Positions 34,528 through 43,233 of a stretch of DNA of 64,000 nucleotides are shown here, piece by piece; position 1 is the stretch's first letter; each line of letters opens with the position of its first letter. Below the pieces are notes generated by a model. The model was not told where the DNA came from, did no database searches, and saw only the letters and a program-made list of their open reading frames with translations. The stretch is taken from NCBI GenBank assembly GCA_017475035.1, contig JAFVGK010000152.1:1-64000 (forward strand). Direction: 5' to 3'. The stretch is from Blautia sp. (GTDB lineage Bacteria; Bacillota; Clostridia; Lachnospirales; Lachnospiraceae). A program made the position numbers and the translations under genes.

Positions 34528-35627
34528 CAGTCCACCTCCTCACATAACGCAGTCCTGTGCGTTGACTCAATGTCTTCGGATGACGTTTTTGCTGCTTCGG
34601 CAGTTGGGCTGCCCGGGACAGAATCAGTCTCCTTTTCTTCTGCTTCCGTTTTCTTTCCGCCCTTTGTTTCAGAAGCGTACTGTTCCGGCCGGACACTTTG
34701 GGAAGACATTCCTCCCGCCCCCGCCCTGTGCTGATATTTTCTTTTCAGCAGCGGAATCCGGCTCTTAAAGTAAGGACCGGCAATCGCGATAATCACGATC
34801 ACAGCAGAAACGAGCCGCAGCATATAAGCCGGAAGGTTAAACCGCAGAGCGATCGTATAGACCAGCCGGAATACAAAAGCGCCTGCCACAGCGCCGACCG
34901 CCCTGGTACCGATCCTGCCGCGTCCCAGAAACGCCCTGCCGATCAGCAGAGACGCCAGCGCGATCGTAACCATGCCCTGGCCGATATCGATATTCACCGA
35001 CTTTCTGGACTGTGCAAGAAGGCAGCCGGAAAGCCCTGTAAATGAATTTGAGATACAAAGGCCAACGATCGTGGTAAATGCCGGGTTAATGGAAGAAGCC
35101 CGAACCATATCCGGGTTGTCCCCCGTCGCCCGGATCGCAAGTCCCAGCCTTGTCTGCAGGAACAGGACGAGAAAGACGATGACCAGAACGACAAAAATCA
35201 GAGCGATCACAGTCCGATACTGGCCGGAAAGGAAGGTTCCTTCACAGAGGCCCTTCATTTTCGTGAAAATGGTATCCGTCTTGTTCATGTTCAGCAGAGA
35301 GGCATTTCCCATGAGGGCGATATTGACGGAATACAGTCCCGTATTCACGATAATCCCGGCAAGCAGGGAGTTAATCCCCATCTTTGTCTGGAGAAACGCC
35401 GTCACAAAGCCTGAGCACACGCCCGCCCCCATGGCTGCGGGAATGGACAGGTACGGATGTCCGGAAATGGCAACCACCGCCCCCACAACGGCGCCCAGGG
35501 TAAAGCAGCCGTCCGTGGAAAGATCGCAGACATTCAGCATCGTATAGCTCAGAAACAGGGCCAATACAGTCAGCGCACTGATCAGCCCAAGCTCCAGCGC
35601 TGTTTGAATTAATCCGATGATTTCCAT
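34527..35627 (-). CDS. ABC transporter permease (COG4120, TrpY-like) with repeat-derived tail
   Basis: 366 residues. The first 295 or so hold about eight membrane helices of the BPD_transp_2 type (LGLISALTVLALFLSYTML, DGCFTLGAVVGAVVA, LLAGIIVNTGLYSVNIALMG, TRLGLAIRATGDNP). The remaining 70 residues are hydrophilic and low complexity, and the last part (AEAAKTSSEDIESTHRTAL) is encoded by family C repeat 2, so the natural C-terminus was extended by the repeat. It forms the channel for the neighbouring binding protein. ATG 35627 is seven bases from the upstream stop. Confidence 0.92.
   Translation of the reverse strand: MEIIGLIQTALELGLISALTVLALFLSYTMLNVCDLSTDGCFTLGAVVGAVVAISGHPYLSIPAAMGAGVCSGFVTAFLQTKMGINSLLAGIIVNTGLYSVNIALMGNASLLNMNKTDTIFTKMKGLCEGTFLSGQYRTVIALIFVVLVIVFLVLFLQTRLGLAIRATGDNPDMVRASSINPAFTTIVGLCISNSFTGLSGCLLAQSRKSVNIDIGQGMVTIALASLLIGRAFLGRGRIGTRAVGAVAGAFVFRLVYTIALRFNLPAYMLRLVSAVIVIIAIAGPYFKSRIPLLKRKYQHRAGAGGMSSQSVRPEQYASETKGGKKTEAEEKETDSVPGSPTAEAAKTSSEDIESTHRTALCEEVD
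34540..34640 (-). repeat. Dispersed repeat family C, copy 2
   Basis: Reads on the minus strand as hairpin (CTGTCCCGGGCAGCCC...GCAGCAAAAACGTC side arms), GTCATCCGAAGACATTGAG with variation (ACGTCATCCGAAGACATTGA), then the GAGGAGG site of the ATPase gene 34527. Confidence 0.7.
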
Positions 35628-35633
35628 TATTCT

Positions 35634-36650
35634 TTAATCTCCAAAGCTCTCAGCCGTTGTAATCGGCACAACCTGGGTGCAGTATGGAGAAAAAATTTCC
35701 GCAACTTCGTCGTAAGAAAGCCCCAGCGCCTCACAGATCTCCGTATTAACTGTCGCGGTACCATTATCAAAGGTTTTGACCGGAACTGTGCCGGGATCCT
35801 TTTCATTCAACAGGATATCCGCCACCATGTCAGCAGTTTCCCTGCCGAGGTTTGCATAATCAACTCCGTATCCCAGGAAGGCTCCGTTTAAAGCAAAAGA
35901 ATCTGCTCCGGCAAAATGCGGAATCCCGGCCTCTGCAAGTGTCTCGTAGATAGAGAGTTCAGCTGTCATAACCGTATTGTCAGACGGTGTAAAGATGGCG
36001 TCCACCTTGTCGGCGACAGCCGCTTCTGCAGCCAGTCCAACCTCGTCAATGCTGGTACCGGTATATTCCTTATAGGACACGCCCTTTTCATCCAGAAATG
36101 CCTTGGCTTCGCGAATGGCTGTTGTAGAAGCGTCCTGTCCTACGTCATATAAAAGACCAACCTTTGCCGTATCCGGATTAAGGGCAAAAATCAGGTTCAT
36201 GATCGCATTGGTATCCAGATAGTCAGAAGTTCCGGTAATGTTGGCGCCGGGTGCTTCCATCGTATCCACCACTCCGGCTCCCTCCGGATCCGATACCGCG
36301 GCAAAGACGACCGGCGTACCGCTCTCCTCTGTGATCCCCTGCATCGACATGGCCACAGGCGTGGCGATACCGACCATGAGATCGACCTTGTCCGCCTCAA
36401 AGTTCGCGATGATCTGGGAAAGAACATTCGCGTCGGCATTGCAGTTGTCATAATCAATCTGGAAGCTGACTCCCTCTTCCCCGGCAATCTCGTCCAGGCG
36501 GGACTGGATATTTTCCACAATCTGATTTAAGGATGCGTCATCCACATAATTGCAGATGCCGATCCGGTAAGAAGCGGCCTCCTCTGCCGTTGCCCCGATC
36601 GGGCAAAGTGCCACAGCTCCTGCCACAAGTGCCGCAAATACTTTCTTCAT
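35634..36650 (-). CDS. ABC transporter substrate-binding protein (COG2984, TrpX-like)
   Basis: 338 residues of the PF04392 family: signal peptide MKKVFAALVAGAVALCPIG...ATAEE, then YRIGICNYVDDASLNQIVE, TPVAMSMQG, PVVFAAVSDPEGAGVV, GLLYDVGQDASTTAI and DAIFTPSDNTVMTA. Family members bind aromatic or other small organic ligands; TrpX in streptococci is a tryptophan/tyrosine-type protein. No T-box leader was found upstream, so the ligand is open. The leader's Cys is not in a lipobox. GGAGGAAAAGAATC precedes the ATG. Confidence 0.9.
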   Translation of the reverse strand: MKKVFAALVAGAVALCPIGATAEEAASYRIGICNYVDDASLNQIVENIQSRLDEIAGEEGVSFQIDYDNCNADANVLSQIIANFEADKVDLMVGIATPVAMSMQGITEESGTPVVFAAVSDPEGAGVVDTMEAPGANITGTSDYLDTNAIMNLIFALNPDTAKVGLLYDVGQDASTTAIREAKAFLDEKGVSYKEYTGTSIDEVGLAAEAAVADKVDAIFTPSDNTVMTAELSIYETLAEAGIPHFAGADSFALNGAFLGYGVDYANLGRETADMVADILLNEKDPGTVPVKTFDNGTATVNTEICEALGLSYDEVAEIFSPYCTQVVPITTAESFGD

Positions 36651-36855
36651 GATTCTTTTCCTCCATGATGCATGATAATTCTCAGGGTCTGTTTAGAATC
36701 GATCCCGGTTTTGATCCGGACGCATAAAGCTCCTGCTTTCCGAATCCTTTGTTTCTATAATGTAACGGGAAAACTCCCGGCTTCATTCTTTCCTTACTCA
36801 TAGCCGCGCCGCAAGGATGCGGCAGGTCACATAGATTCAGCGTCAAGCCATAACG

Positions 36856-37755
36856 TTACAGAATCTCAATCTCATAGCACCAGACGAATTCCTCTTTTGC
36901 ATCCAGTGTATTGATATCGGGTTTTTCACTAAGCAGACCACTGTATTCATAGTTATCCGCCCTTCCGGCCCAAGGCTCCAGGCAGACAAAAGGCGCTCTC
37001 GGCGCAGCCCAGATCCCGTAATTGGAAAAACCAGTTCCCCGCAGCTCTACATACGGCTCATCGTCCGGAAGCAGCACACGCGCCTTTTCAATCTGACCGC
37101 CGTCAAACACAAGCGCGTCCCTGTCAAAGGTATGTTCCGCGATCACCTCATCACCGTCCCGCAAAGTGTCCAGCGCATAGCAGCCATCCTTCAAAGCCAG
37201 CGTATAAGTCTTTGGCATCACAGTACCGCTTCCGGCGGGATCGATGAGATGATAGGTCAGGCTTTCTTTTCCTTCAAAGAAAAGAGAGCATTCTCCGTAC
37301 CGGTCGGCCGGCAGCGCGAAAGCGGGATGGCCGCCGATGGCGAAATACATCGTCTCCTCGGAAGGATTTTCCACCTCCCAGCAGACCTTCAGTATTCTGC
37401 CTTCCAGGCTGTGCGATACCCGCAGCACGAAAGCAAACGGATAGCTTTCCAATGTACTCTCATTAGAACACAGTTCATGTACCACTTTTGCGGTCTCTGT
37501 CCCGACGCAGGCAAATATCAGGTCTCTCGCAAATCCATGCTGGGAGGACCGCCACTCTTTCCCTTTGATGCGGTATACATTCTGCCAATGCTTCCCTACA
37601 TTCGGAAACAGGATCGGGGCATGTCTCGGCCAGAACGCGGGATCCGCCTGCCACATAACCTCCCGTTTCTTCTTCTTGTCAAAAATACTGATCAGCTCCG
37701 CGCCTTTGTCTGCGATCTGCACGCGCAGATCTTCATTTTCCATCGTATGTATCAT
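36856..37755 (-). CDS. Aldose 1-epimerase family protein (LacX-like)
   Basis: 299 residues with the galactose-mutarotase fold: DKGAELISIFDKKKKREVMW near the start, FPNVGKHWQNVYRIKGKEW, SSQHGFARDLIF (catalytic-type His), FAIGGHPAFALP and CLEPWAGRADNY (Glu base region). It interconverts sugar anomers in the cytoplasm; LacX-like members lack a defined sugar. ATG 37755 is chosen for AAGGGAGAG five bases upstream, over ATG 37803. Monocistronic. Sugar unknown. Confidence 0.9.
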   Translation of the reverse strand: MIHTMENEDLRVQIADKGAELISIFDKKKKREVMWQADPAFWPRHAPILFPNVGKHWQNVYRIKGKEWRSSQHGFARDLIFACVGTETAKVVHELCSNESTLESYPFAFVLRVSHSLEGRILKVCWEVENPSEETMYFAIGGHPAFALPADRYGECSLFFEGKESLTYHLIDPAGSGTVMPKTYTLALKDGCYALDTLRDGDEVIAEHTFDRDALVFDGGQIEKARVLLPDDEPYVELRGTGFSNYGIWAAPRAPFVCLEPWAGRADNYEYSGLLSEKPDINTLDAKEEFVWCYEIEIL

Positions 37756-38245
37756 GAAGACTCTCCCTTCTAAGGAACCAGCCCAAATAAAAAGGTCAGT
37801 CATATGATCCGATTAATCGGGAAAGATTCCTTAATCATGATATCACCCAACCCCTGATTCTGCGGATCGCTTTGCCGCAAAGCCGCACGTGCTTCCCACC
37901 TCCCGGCCCGTCTGCCGCGAAGGGCCTCCTGAGGGCGCTTTTGCTGCGCCGCCGGGATGCGGCAGCCTGCAGTCACCTGGAATCCGCTGTCCTACATCTT
38001 ACCACAAAGCAGCCGCTATCGCAATCAAATAAAAATCATACACGGAATATGTCAGTATTCCGGGCGCCGGCATCAGACGGAAAGCCCGGTGTCAAAACAG
38101 CTGCCCTGAACTGTTGCATTTTCGTTATTAATTTATAAAAAAACGGTACTTTATATTTGACATTGCCGTATTTTGTTGTAATAATTAAACCGTCTTCTGT
38201 CTACCGATTATTTCGTTTTTCATTTTTTGAAAGGAAGGTATCGTT
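37756..38245. other. Intergenic region with a diverged family A repeat
   Basis: Around 37855-37996 the sequence CCTGATTCTGCGGATCGC...CTGCAGTCACCTGGAATCCG parallels family A with GC-rich inserted material between. Then the promoter at 38157. No gene. Confidence 0.55.
38157..38185 (+). promoter_or_regulatory. Promoter of broken FnIII gene
   Basis: TTGACA (38157-38162), 17-bp spacer, AATAAT (38180-38185), then AAAGGAAGG before ATG 38246. Confidence 0.6.
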
Positions 38246-38660
38246 ATGAAAAAGCGACATTTATCCTTGCTTGTGACCATCATCCTTTCCTTGTGCCTTG
38301 CCGGCAGCGCTTTTGCCGCTGAAGCCTGGGATCTGTTCGGGTCTGAATCCGGATCCGAAAGTCTCGATATGGTTTCGCAGGATCAGGATGACACAGATGC
38401 CGGCCAGGCTCCATCAGACTGGACAGATCTGTTTGGATCCGGAGCTGTTGAAGAGATATCAGATCCAGTATTCCAGAAAGAAAAATTTCTCCTCCGGAAA
38501 TATTGTCAGCACAATAACGAAGAATTCCACAACTTCTTTGACCCTGACCGGCCTCGCCTCCGGCTCCACCTACTATGTACGTATCCGTACATTTAAGAAG
38601 GTATCCGGAAAGACATACTACTCCGCATGGTCTGCGGTCAAAAGCGCAAAAATAAAATAA
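38246..38660 (+). pseudogene. Broken secreted fibronectin-III protein
   Basis: Frame one encodes a signal peptide MKKRHLSLLVTIILSLCLAG plus about 65 acidic residues (SDWTDLFGSGAV...), then goes off-family. The +1 frame from about 38450 encodes RYQIQYSRKKNFSSG, TTSLTLTGLASGSTYYVRI and RTFKKVSGKTYYSAWS then VKSAKIK to a stop at 38660: the C-terminal half of a clostridial FnIII domain. A frameshift and probably an internal deletion near 38440-38470 fused the two. Promoter and ribosome site remain, so a truncated secreted peptide may still be made. Confidence 0.7.
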
Positions 38661-38715
38661 ACGCAGAACCGCAGCGCAGGATCCGGCCGGAAAGGAATCT
38701 TTGGAACGATCCTGA

Positions 38716-38754
38716 AAAAGACGGCTCCCTGATCTTCAGGGAGCCGTCTTTTTT
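38716..38754 (+). terminator. Terminator after broken FnIII gene
   Basis: AAAGACGGCTCCCTGA / TCAGGGAGCCGTCTTTTTT; perfect stem, T6, A-run also allows minus direction. Confidence 0.9.
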
Positions 38755-38996
38755 ATGGCAGAGGCGGCGCAACGTAATGTTTCGCCTGTCGATGAACGCC
38801 GCACCGCCGGAGAGTAAAGCCTGGACAGACCTCCCCCTGCTCTGCCGGCCATGACTGGCCAAAAAAAAAACTTTTTCATTGTCCGTTTATTTCCACAATG
38901 GTTATGGGATAATAAGTCTGACATCAGGAACACGGATTTATGATTCCGGTTCCAAAAGCTTATAGTAAGATAATTATGAATGGAAAGGAGTCGGTC

Positions 38997-39134
38997 ATGA
39001 TGACGAGCTATGGGATGAGGATTCGATTCAATTATGGACACTACGAAGTATATGGAGAAGATGGCGAGTTTCTGGAGAGCTGCGACACCTATGAAGAGGC
39101 ACAGCGCGTCATCGACTGCGGCACCATCGACTGA
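38997..39134 (+). CDS. Tiny protein, 45 aa, acidic
   Basis: From ATG 38997 with AAAGGAG eight bases before: MMTSYGMRIRFNYGHYEVY then GEDGEFLESCDTYEEAQRVI. Not recognised. It has a beta-hairpin-like start (RIRFNYGHYEVYGEDGEF) and a helical end, suggesting a compact fold. The next small gene, 155 bp downstream, has the same E-V-[FY]-[GD]-E-x-[DG]-G-E-[LF] core, so the two may be distant relatives. Confidence 0.55.
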   Translation: MMTSYGMRIRFNYGHYEVYGEDGEFLESCDTYEEAQRVIDCGTID

Positions 39135-39288
39135 GGACACATGCAGAATCTGATTTATATCCGGCAGCGGATATGTCTGCCGATCTGCTCAACGTATGAC
39201 GAATGAAAGCGCTTCTCTGCCAGTCTGAAAGCGGCAGTTCATTGCGGCAGTTCATTGCGTTCACGAAAGTGGTTAAAGGGGAGGTATC

Positions 39289-39447
39289 ATGATGAAGGGA
39301 TCAAAGGCAATACGCACACATTTGGAGTTTGATGATTTTGGGGAATATGTAGAGGTTTTTGATGAAGCGGATGGGGAGCTCTTCTTTGTCGAAACACCTG
39401 TCAGGCATACTGACCCGGACATGAATCGGTGCTTCACAGCTGCCTGA
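39289..39447 (+). CDS. Tiny protein, 52 aa, acidic
   Basis: ATG 39289 (or 39292) follows GGGGAGG by five bases. The product MMKGSKAIRTHLEFDDFGE then YVEVFDEADGELFFVETPVR has a strand-turn-strand core like the neighbouring 45-aa protein. Stop TGA at 39445-39447, followed by the strong terminator at 39505-39553. Function unknown. Below usual gene-length cut-offs, but start signal and terminator support it. Confidence 0.5.
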   Translation: MMKGSKAIRTHLEFDDFGEYVEVFDEADGELFFVETPVRHTDPDMNRCFTAA

Positions 39448-39504
39448 CGCAGCGTTTCAGGTATTTTTTTCGACCTGTGCGGCGACCGTACGTATGTGAT
39501 GTCA

Positions 39505-39553
39505 GGAGCTGTGCAAAAAGTACCTTCTGTATAGGTTATTTTTGCACAGCTCC
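39505..39553 (+). terminator. Long-stem hairpin terminator
   Basis: Fifteen-base arms GGAGCTGTGCAAAAA / TTTTTGCACAGCTCC with a 19-base loop. The A/T ends can serve as a bidirectional terminator for converging small genes. Confidence 0.75.
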
Positions 39554-39617
39554 TTATGACTGGATTTATCCGGGAGAACATCGCATACTTACGAGGCACC
39601 CATCAGGCCGGTTTATT

Positions 39618-39833
39618 TTAATACTCTGTGGGTATCTGCTCTTTCTGTACCATTTCTTTGAAAATTCTCAGATCCTCTTCATTCCGGATCACCATCACTT
39701 CCTCGAAACGCTTCGTCGAGCGGATCTTAAATCCGCCTACCCGCTCTCCGTTACAGATACTTTGATGAATGACGGGTGTTTTTTCCTTTTCGTCATATGC
39801 CAACGGTTTCACTTTCTTTTTCCCGAACATCAC
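39618..39833 (-). CDS. Small conserved-looking protein (71 aa)
   Basis: Starts MMFGKKKVKPLAYDEKEKT, then PVIHQSICNGERVGGFKIR and VMVIRNEEDLRIFKEMVQK. Basic N-terminus, acidic helical C-terminus, no membrane segment. I recognise the pattern from clostridial genomes as an unnamed small protein but cannot give a function. GAGAGGGGGATATGTG precedes the ATG, a strong ribosome site. Monocistronic. Confidence 0.65.
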   Translation of the reverse strand: MMFGKKKVKPLAYDEKEKTPVIHQSICNGERVGGFKIRSTKRFEEVMVIRNEEDLRIFKEMVQKEQIPTEY

Positions 39834-39987
39834 ATATCCCCCTCTCTAAAGGAAAATGAGTAAAGACAGCTATTCTGAACAAAAGTATAGGACAATCATG
39901 ATAAAAAATCAAAATAAATTTCTCTTCTGAAAATATTCCGTCAGCGGATCGTCGTTATATATACCAGTTACACAAGTCAGTTTTCTC

Positions 39988-40016
39988 TTGATTGTTGTAT
40001 GTCTTTATCGTATACT
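39988..40016 (+). promoter_or_regulatory. Promoter of sugar kinase with repeat-bearing leader
   Basis: TTGATT (39988-39993), 17-bp spacer, TATACT (40011-40016). Start expected near 40023, so family A and B repeats at 40021-40147 lie inside the 5' leader of the kinase mRNA. Confidence 0.7.
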
Positions 40017-40020
40017 ATGA

Positions 40021-40147
40021 TTGCATCGTCAAAACCTGATTCTACGGATCGCTTCGCAGCGGAGCTGCTCTCGCGATCCTGCAGCCGCTCTCTCATGCAA
40101 AATGAGCGAGCTCATTTTTGCATGACCTTTTGTCGCCTGAATCATAC
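40021..40147. repeat. Composite of family A and family B repeats
   Basis: ATGATTGCATCGTCAAAACC starts a shortened family A body (to about 40084), joined directly to family B (TCATGCAAAATGAGCGAGCT... to CGCCTGAATCAT at 40147). Confidence 0.75.
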
Positions 40148-40265
40148 TATGACTGACGAATGCAAATGCGGGATTATCAGCTGTATTTTTGTCAGGGAAC
40201 CCATTCGCCCGGCACGGATTTTTATGCCGCATTCATCATAAATGATCACAAGAAGGAGAATCGAT

Positions 40266-41297
40266 ATGTCTAACGAAAAGAGAAGCTTCGATCTACTGTC
40301 CCTCGGAGAAATCCTCCTGCGTCTTTCGCCTCCGGGTAATGAACGTATCGTCAGTGGTCCTACATTCCAGAAGCAGGTCGGCGGCGCAGAGCTGAATGTC
40401 GTCTCCGGCGCTTCCCTCCTTGGACTTCGTACCGGTATCATCTCCAAGCTGCCCGCCAATTCCCTTGGCACCTACGCCAAGAACCAGGTTCGTTTCTGCG
40501 GCGTCAGCGACGATTATCTCATCTATGACAAATCCAGGGAAGCCAGGCTTGGCATCTATTTCTATGAGAGCGGGGCTTTTCCGAGAAAGCCGGCTGTCGT
40601 TTATGACAGAAGATCTGCCTCCTTTGTCAGCCTGACGCCGGACGAGCTGCCCGAGGGCATCTATGACTCCACCAGATGTTTCCACACCAGCGGCATCACC
40701 ATGGCGTTATCCCAGACTACCCGCAGCACGGCCGTCGAATTGATCAAGCGTTTTAAAGAGCACGGCGCATTGATCTCCTTCGATGTGAATTTCCGCGGTA
40801 ATCTCTGGTCCGGCGCAGAGGCAAAGGAGTGTATCGAGCAGATTCTTCCCTATGTGGACATCTTCTTCTGCTCAGAGGATACAGCGAAGCTCACCTTCCT
40901 CGTGGAAGGAGATATCTACCAGATAATGAAGGATTTCACAAAAAAATACGATCTTAAGATCATGGCTTCCACCCAGCGTATTGTACACAGCCCCAAGGTT
41001 CATTCCTTTGGTTCCGTAATCTATCGCGCGGACGAAGATACCTTCTACGAAGAAGAACCATACAGAAATATCGAGGTCGTAGACCGCATCGGCAGCGGAG
41101 ACGCCTACATATCCGGCGCCTTGTACGGCCTTCTTTCCTCCGATTTTGACTGCCGCAGAGCCCTCGAATACGGCAATGCCTGCAGTTCCGTGAAGAATAC
41201 GATTCCCGGAGACCTTCCCTCCTGCGATTATCAGGAAATCACCCAGATCATCAAAAACCATCATGCCGAAGGCTTCCAGTCTGAGATGGATCGCTGA
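40266..41297 (+). CDS. PfkB-family sugar kinase, 2-keto-3-deoxygluconate kinase-like
   Basis: 343 residues. PfkB/ribokinase signatures are FQKQVGGAELNVVSGASLLG (substrate side, about 37-56) and DRIGSGDAYISGALYG (about 275-290), the latter with the anion hole and catalytic Asp. Overall similarity in my reading is to KdgK: LLSLGEILLRLSPPGNERI opening. It would phosphorylate 2-keto-3-deoxygluconate or a related sugar acid for the Entner-Doudoroff or pectin/uronate routes. AAGGAG precedes ATG 40266. No aldolase gene is adjacent, so the substrate is not confirmed. Confidence 0.88.
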   Translation: MSNEKRSFDLLSLGEILLRLSPPGNERIVSGPTFQKQVGGAELNVVSGASLLGLRTGIISKLPANSLGTYAKNQVRFCGVSDDYLIYDKSREARLGIYFYESGAFPRKPAVVYDRRSASFVSLTPDELPEGIYDSTRCFHTSGITMALSQTTRSTAVELIKRFKEHGALISFDVNFRGNLWSGAEAKECIEQILPYVDIFFCSEDTAKLTFLVEGDIYQIMKDFTKKYDLKIMASTQRIVHSPKVHSFGSVIYRADEDTFYEEEPYRNIEVVDRIGSGDAYISGALYGLLSSDFDCRRALEYGNACSSVKNTIPGDLPSCDYQEITQIIKNHHAEGFQSEMDR

Positions 41298-41610
41298 AGA
41301 ATGGATCATTGTGAATCATTGGATCATTAAAGATCATAGCGTCCGGTTTCCCTGTGGATATTTTCTTGTATATGCGTATATCAATCATGTAAGACAAAGC
41401 TGAACAAGCCGCGACAGACAGACCAAAAGGCTGAACGTAGTATGACGTGAAGCCGGACTCACTGCAAACCACAGCTTTCAAAGCTGCTGCCTGATCGCTG
41501 CTGAATATGCGTGCCTTCTTGAATAAAAGAGAAAAGTGGAAATAAAAAAGGAAGAGCTGTCCTCTTCCTTTTTTATTTTATTATTTTATTATGGCAGGGG
41601 AGCGGGCTTT
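41298..41610. other. Convergent intergenic region
   Basis: Between kinase (plus) and hybrid histidine kinase (minus). Contains the terminator at 41543-41578; no gene seen. Confidence 0.5.
41543..41578. terminator. Bidirectional terminator
   Basis: AAAAAAGGAAGAG / CTCTTCCTTTTTT, five-base loop, T-runs in both directions, between convergent genes. Confidence 0.85.
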
Positions 41611-43233
41611 TCAGTTTCCCAGAATCTCCCCGATGGTTTCCATCATTTTCTCAATGTCCAGCGGTTTGGCAATATGTCCCTGCATTCCCGCGGCTGCGGC
41701 TGCCTCCTCATCTTCCTTGAAAGCATTGGCCGTCATGGCAATGATGGGAATTTCTGCCAGCCGCGGTTCTTTTAAAGCACGGATTTTCCTGGCTGCGGTA
41801 TATCCATCCATCACCGGCATCTGGATATCCATCAGGATCAGGTCATAATATCCGGGAGCCGATTTTGAAACCGTATCAACCGCTTCTTGCCCGTCTTCTG
41901 CCGTCTCTACCTCAAATCCTGTCTGGGAAAGAATGAGGATGGCAATTTCCCGGTTCACCTCATTATCCTCTACCAGCAGAACCCTGTGTCTGGAGAAATC
42001 TTTCTGTTCAGCTGCCTTCTCCTTTGCTTCCCCTTCAGAGGTAATGGGCAGCTCCAGGGAAATCAGAAAGACCGTCCCCTTACCCTGTTCGCTCTGGGCC
42101 GTGATCTCACCGCCCATCATCTCCACGATATTTTTTGTGATCGCCATGCCAAGCCCGGTTCCCTGGGTTTTGCTGACCGTCGATGTACGCTCCCGCTCAA
42201 AGGGGATAAAAATATGTTCCGCAAACTCCTGGCTCATCCCAATCCCATTGTCCGCGATCCGGAAGAAATATTTACCGAAATCCGTCTCCTGGCTCGTCTC
42301 TTCTGTTCCGGCTATCGCTTTCTCAGGTTCAGTGCTTCTCGCCTCAGGTACTTCTGTTGCGATTTTACCCGTTTTCGTCTCTGCCCCCTGGATGCTTTCT
42401 GTAATGGATACTGCTTCTTCCGCTCCGGATTCTCCTGCTCCTGCCTGCCACACCTGAAAGGAGACGGTTCCCCCTTTCTGCGTAAACTTACAGGCATTTC
42501 CCAGGATATTCATCAAAGCCCGGTCTATCTGGTTTTTGTCGCACAGAACCCATTCATTTTTCAGGTCACACTTCAGGGTGAAATGAATCCCTTTCTCTGT
42601 CATCTGCGACAGCATCAGGTCGTAGACCTGACCTGCAGCTTCAGAAAGATTGATATTCTCAGGAAACAGTTCCACCTTGCCGCTCTCAATCCGGCTCATT
42701 TCCAGAACATCATTGACAATCGCCAGCAGCTGATGTCCTGCCCGCTCAATTTTCCCTAAATACTCCCGCATCTTCTCCTCAGAAGAGGCGCCCTGATTTG
42801 CCAGGGTAGTATATCCGATAATCGCGTTCAGCGGCGTCCGGATGTCATGGGACATATTAGACAGAAAAAACGTCTTCGCTCTGTTTGCCTCTTCCGCAGC
42901 TGTCAGCCGGGATTCCAGTCTTTCATTTTCCACAATCCGGTAAGCGATCCTGCGAATCAGGCTCAGAATCACAGCAACAAAAATACTCCCGCCAAACAGG
43001 ATCCCGGCCACAATCAGATCCGGATATCCGATTAATGTTACAGCGATATAACCTGCCAGAAATAAAACAAGCAGGATGATCGGGATATTCAACGCGCTTT
43101 TCTCCTGCTGCCAATCTCCTCGTTTCTGTATATGGCGGGCAAACCGAACATATTGAATAATATTCCAGACCATCAGGACGATGCCGATATAAAGCATGCT
43201 ATAGATCAATAGTTTCTGCATCTTCTGCCACAC
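41611..43233 (-). CDS. Membrane hybrid sensor histidine kinase
   Basis: 540 residues. Three membrane segments (about 8-28, 48-68, 72-92) form a small sensor without an evident extracellular domain. Then HisKA with SHDIRTPLNAIIGY, HATPase_c with ADNGIGMSQEF and GTGLGMAITKNIVE, and a single receiver domain with LILMDIQMPVMDG. About 55 acidic, Ala/Glu/Thr-rich residues are inserted between the ATPase N box and G1 box (roughly 250-305), which is unusual. Output would pass to a separate protein through the receiver. GGAAAAAGGTGTGG lies before the start. Alone on its strand. Confidence 0.92.
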   Translation of the reverse strand: MWQKMQKLLIYSMLYIGIVLMVWNIIQYVRFARHIQKRGDWQQEKSALNIPIILLVLFLAGYIAVTLIGYPDLIVAGILFGGSIFVAVILSLIRRIAYRIVENERLESRLTAAEEANRAKTFFLSNMSHDIRTPLNAIIGYTTLANQGASSEEKMREYLGKIERAGHQLLAIVNDVLEMSRIESGKVELFPENINLSEAAGQVYDLMLSQMTEKGIHFTLKCDLKNEWVLCDKNQIDRALMNILGNACKFTQKGGTVSFQVWQAGAGESGAEEAVSITESIQGAETKTGKIATEVPEARSTEPEKAIAGTEETSQETDFGKYFFRIADNGIGMSQEFAEHIFIPFERERTSTVSKTQGTGLGMAITKNIVEMMGGEITAQSEQGKGTVFLISLELPITSEGEAKEKAAEQKDFSRHRVLLVEDNEVNREIAILILSQTGFEVETAEDGQEAVDTVSKSAPGYYDLILMDIQMPVMDGYTAARKIRALKEPRLAEIPIIAMTANAFKEDEEAAAAAGMQGHIAKPLDIEKMMETIGEILGN

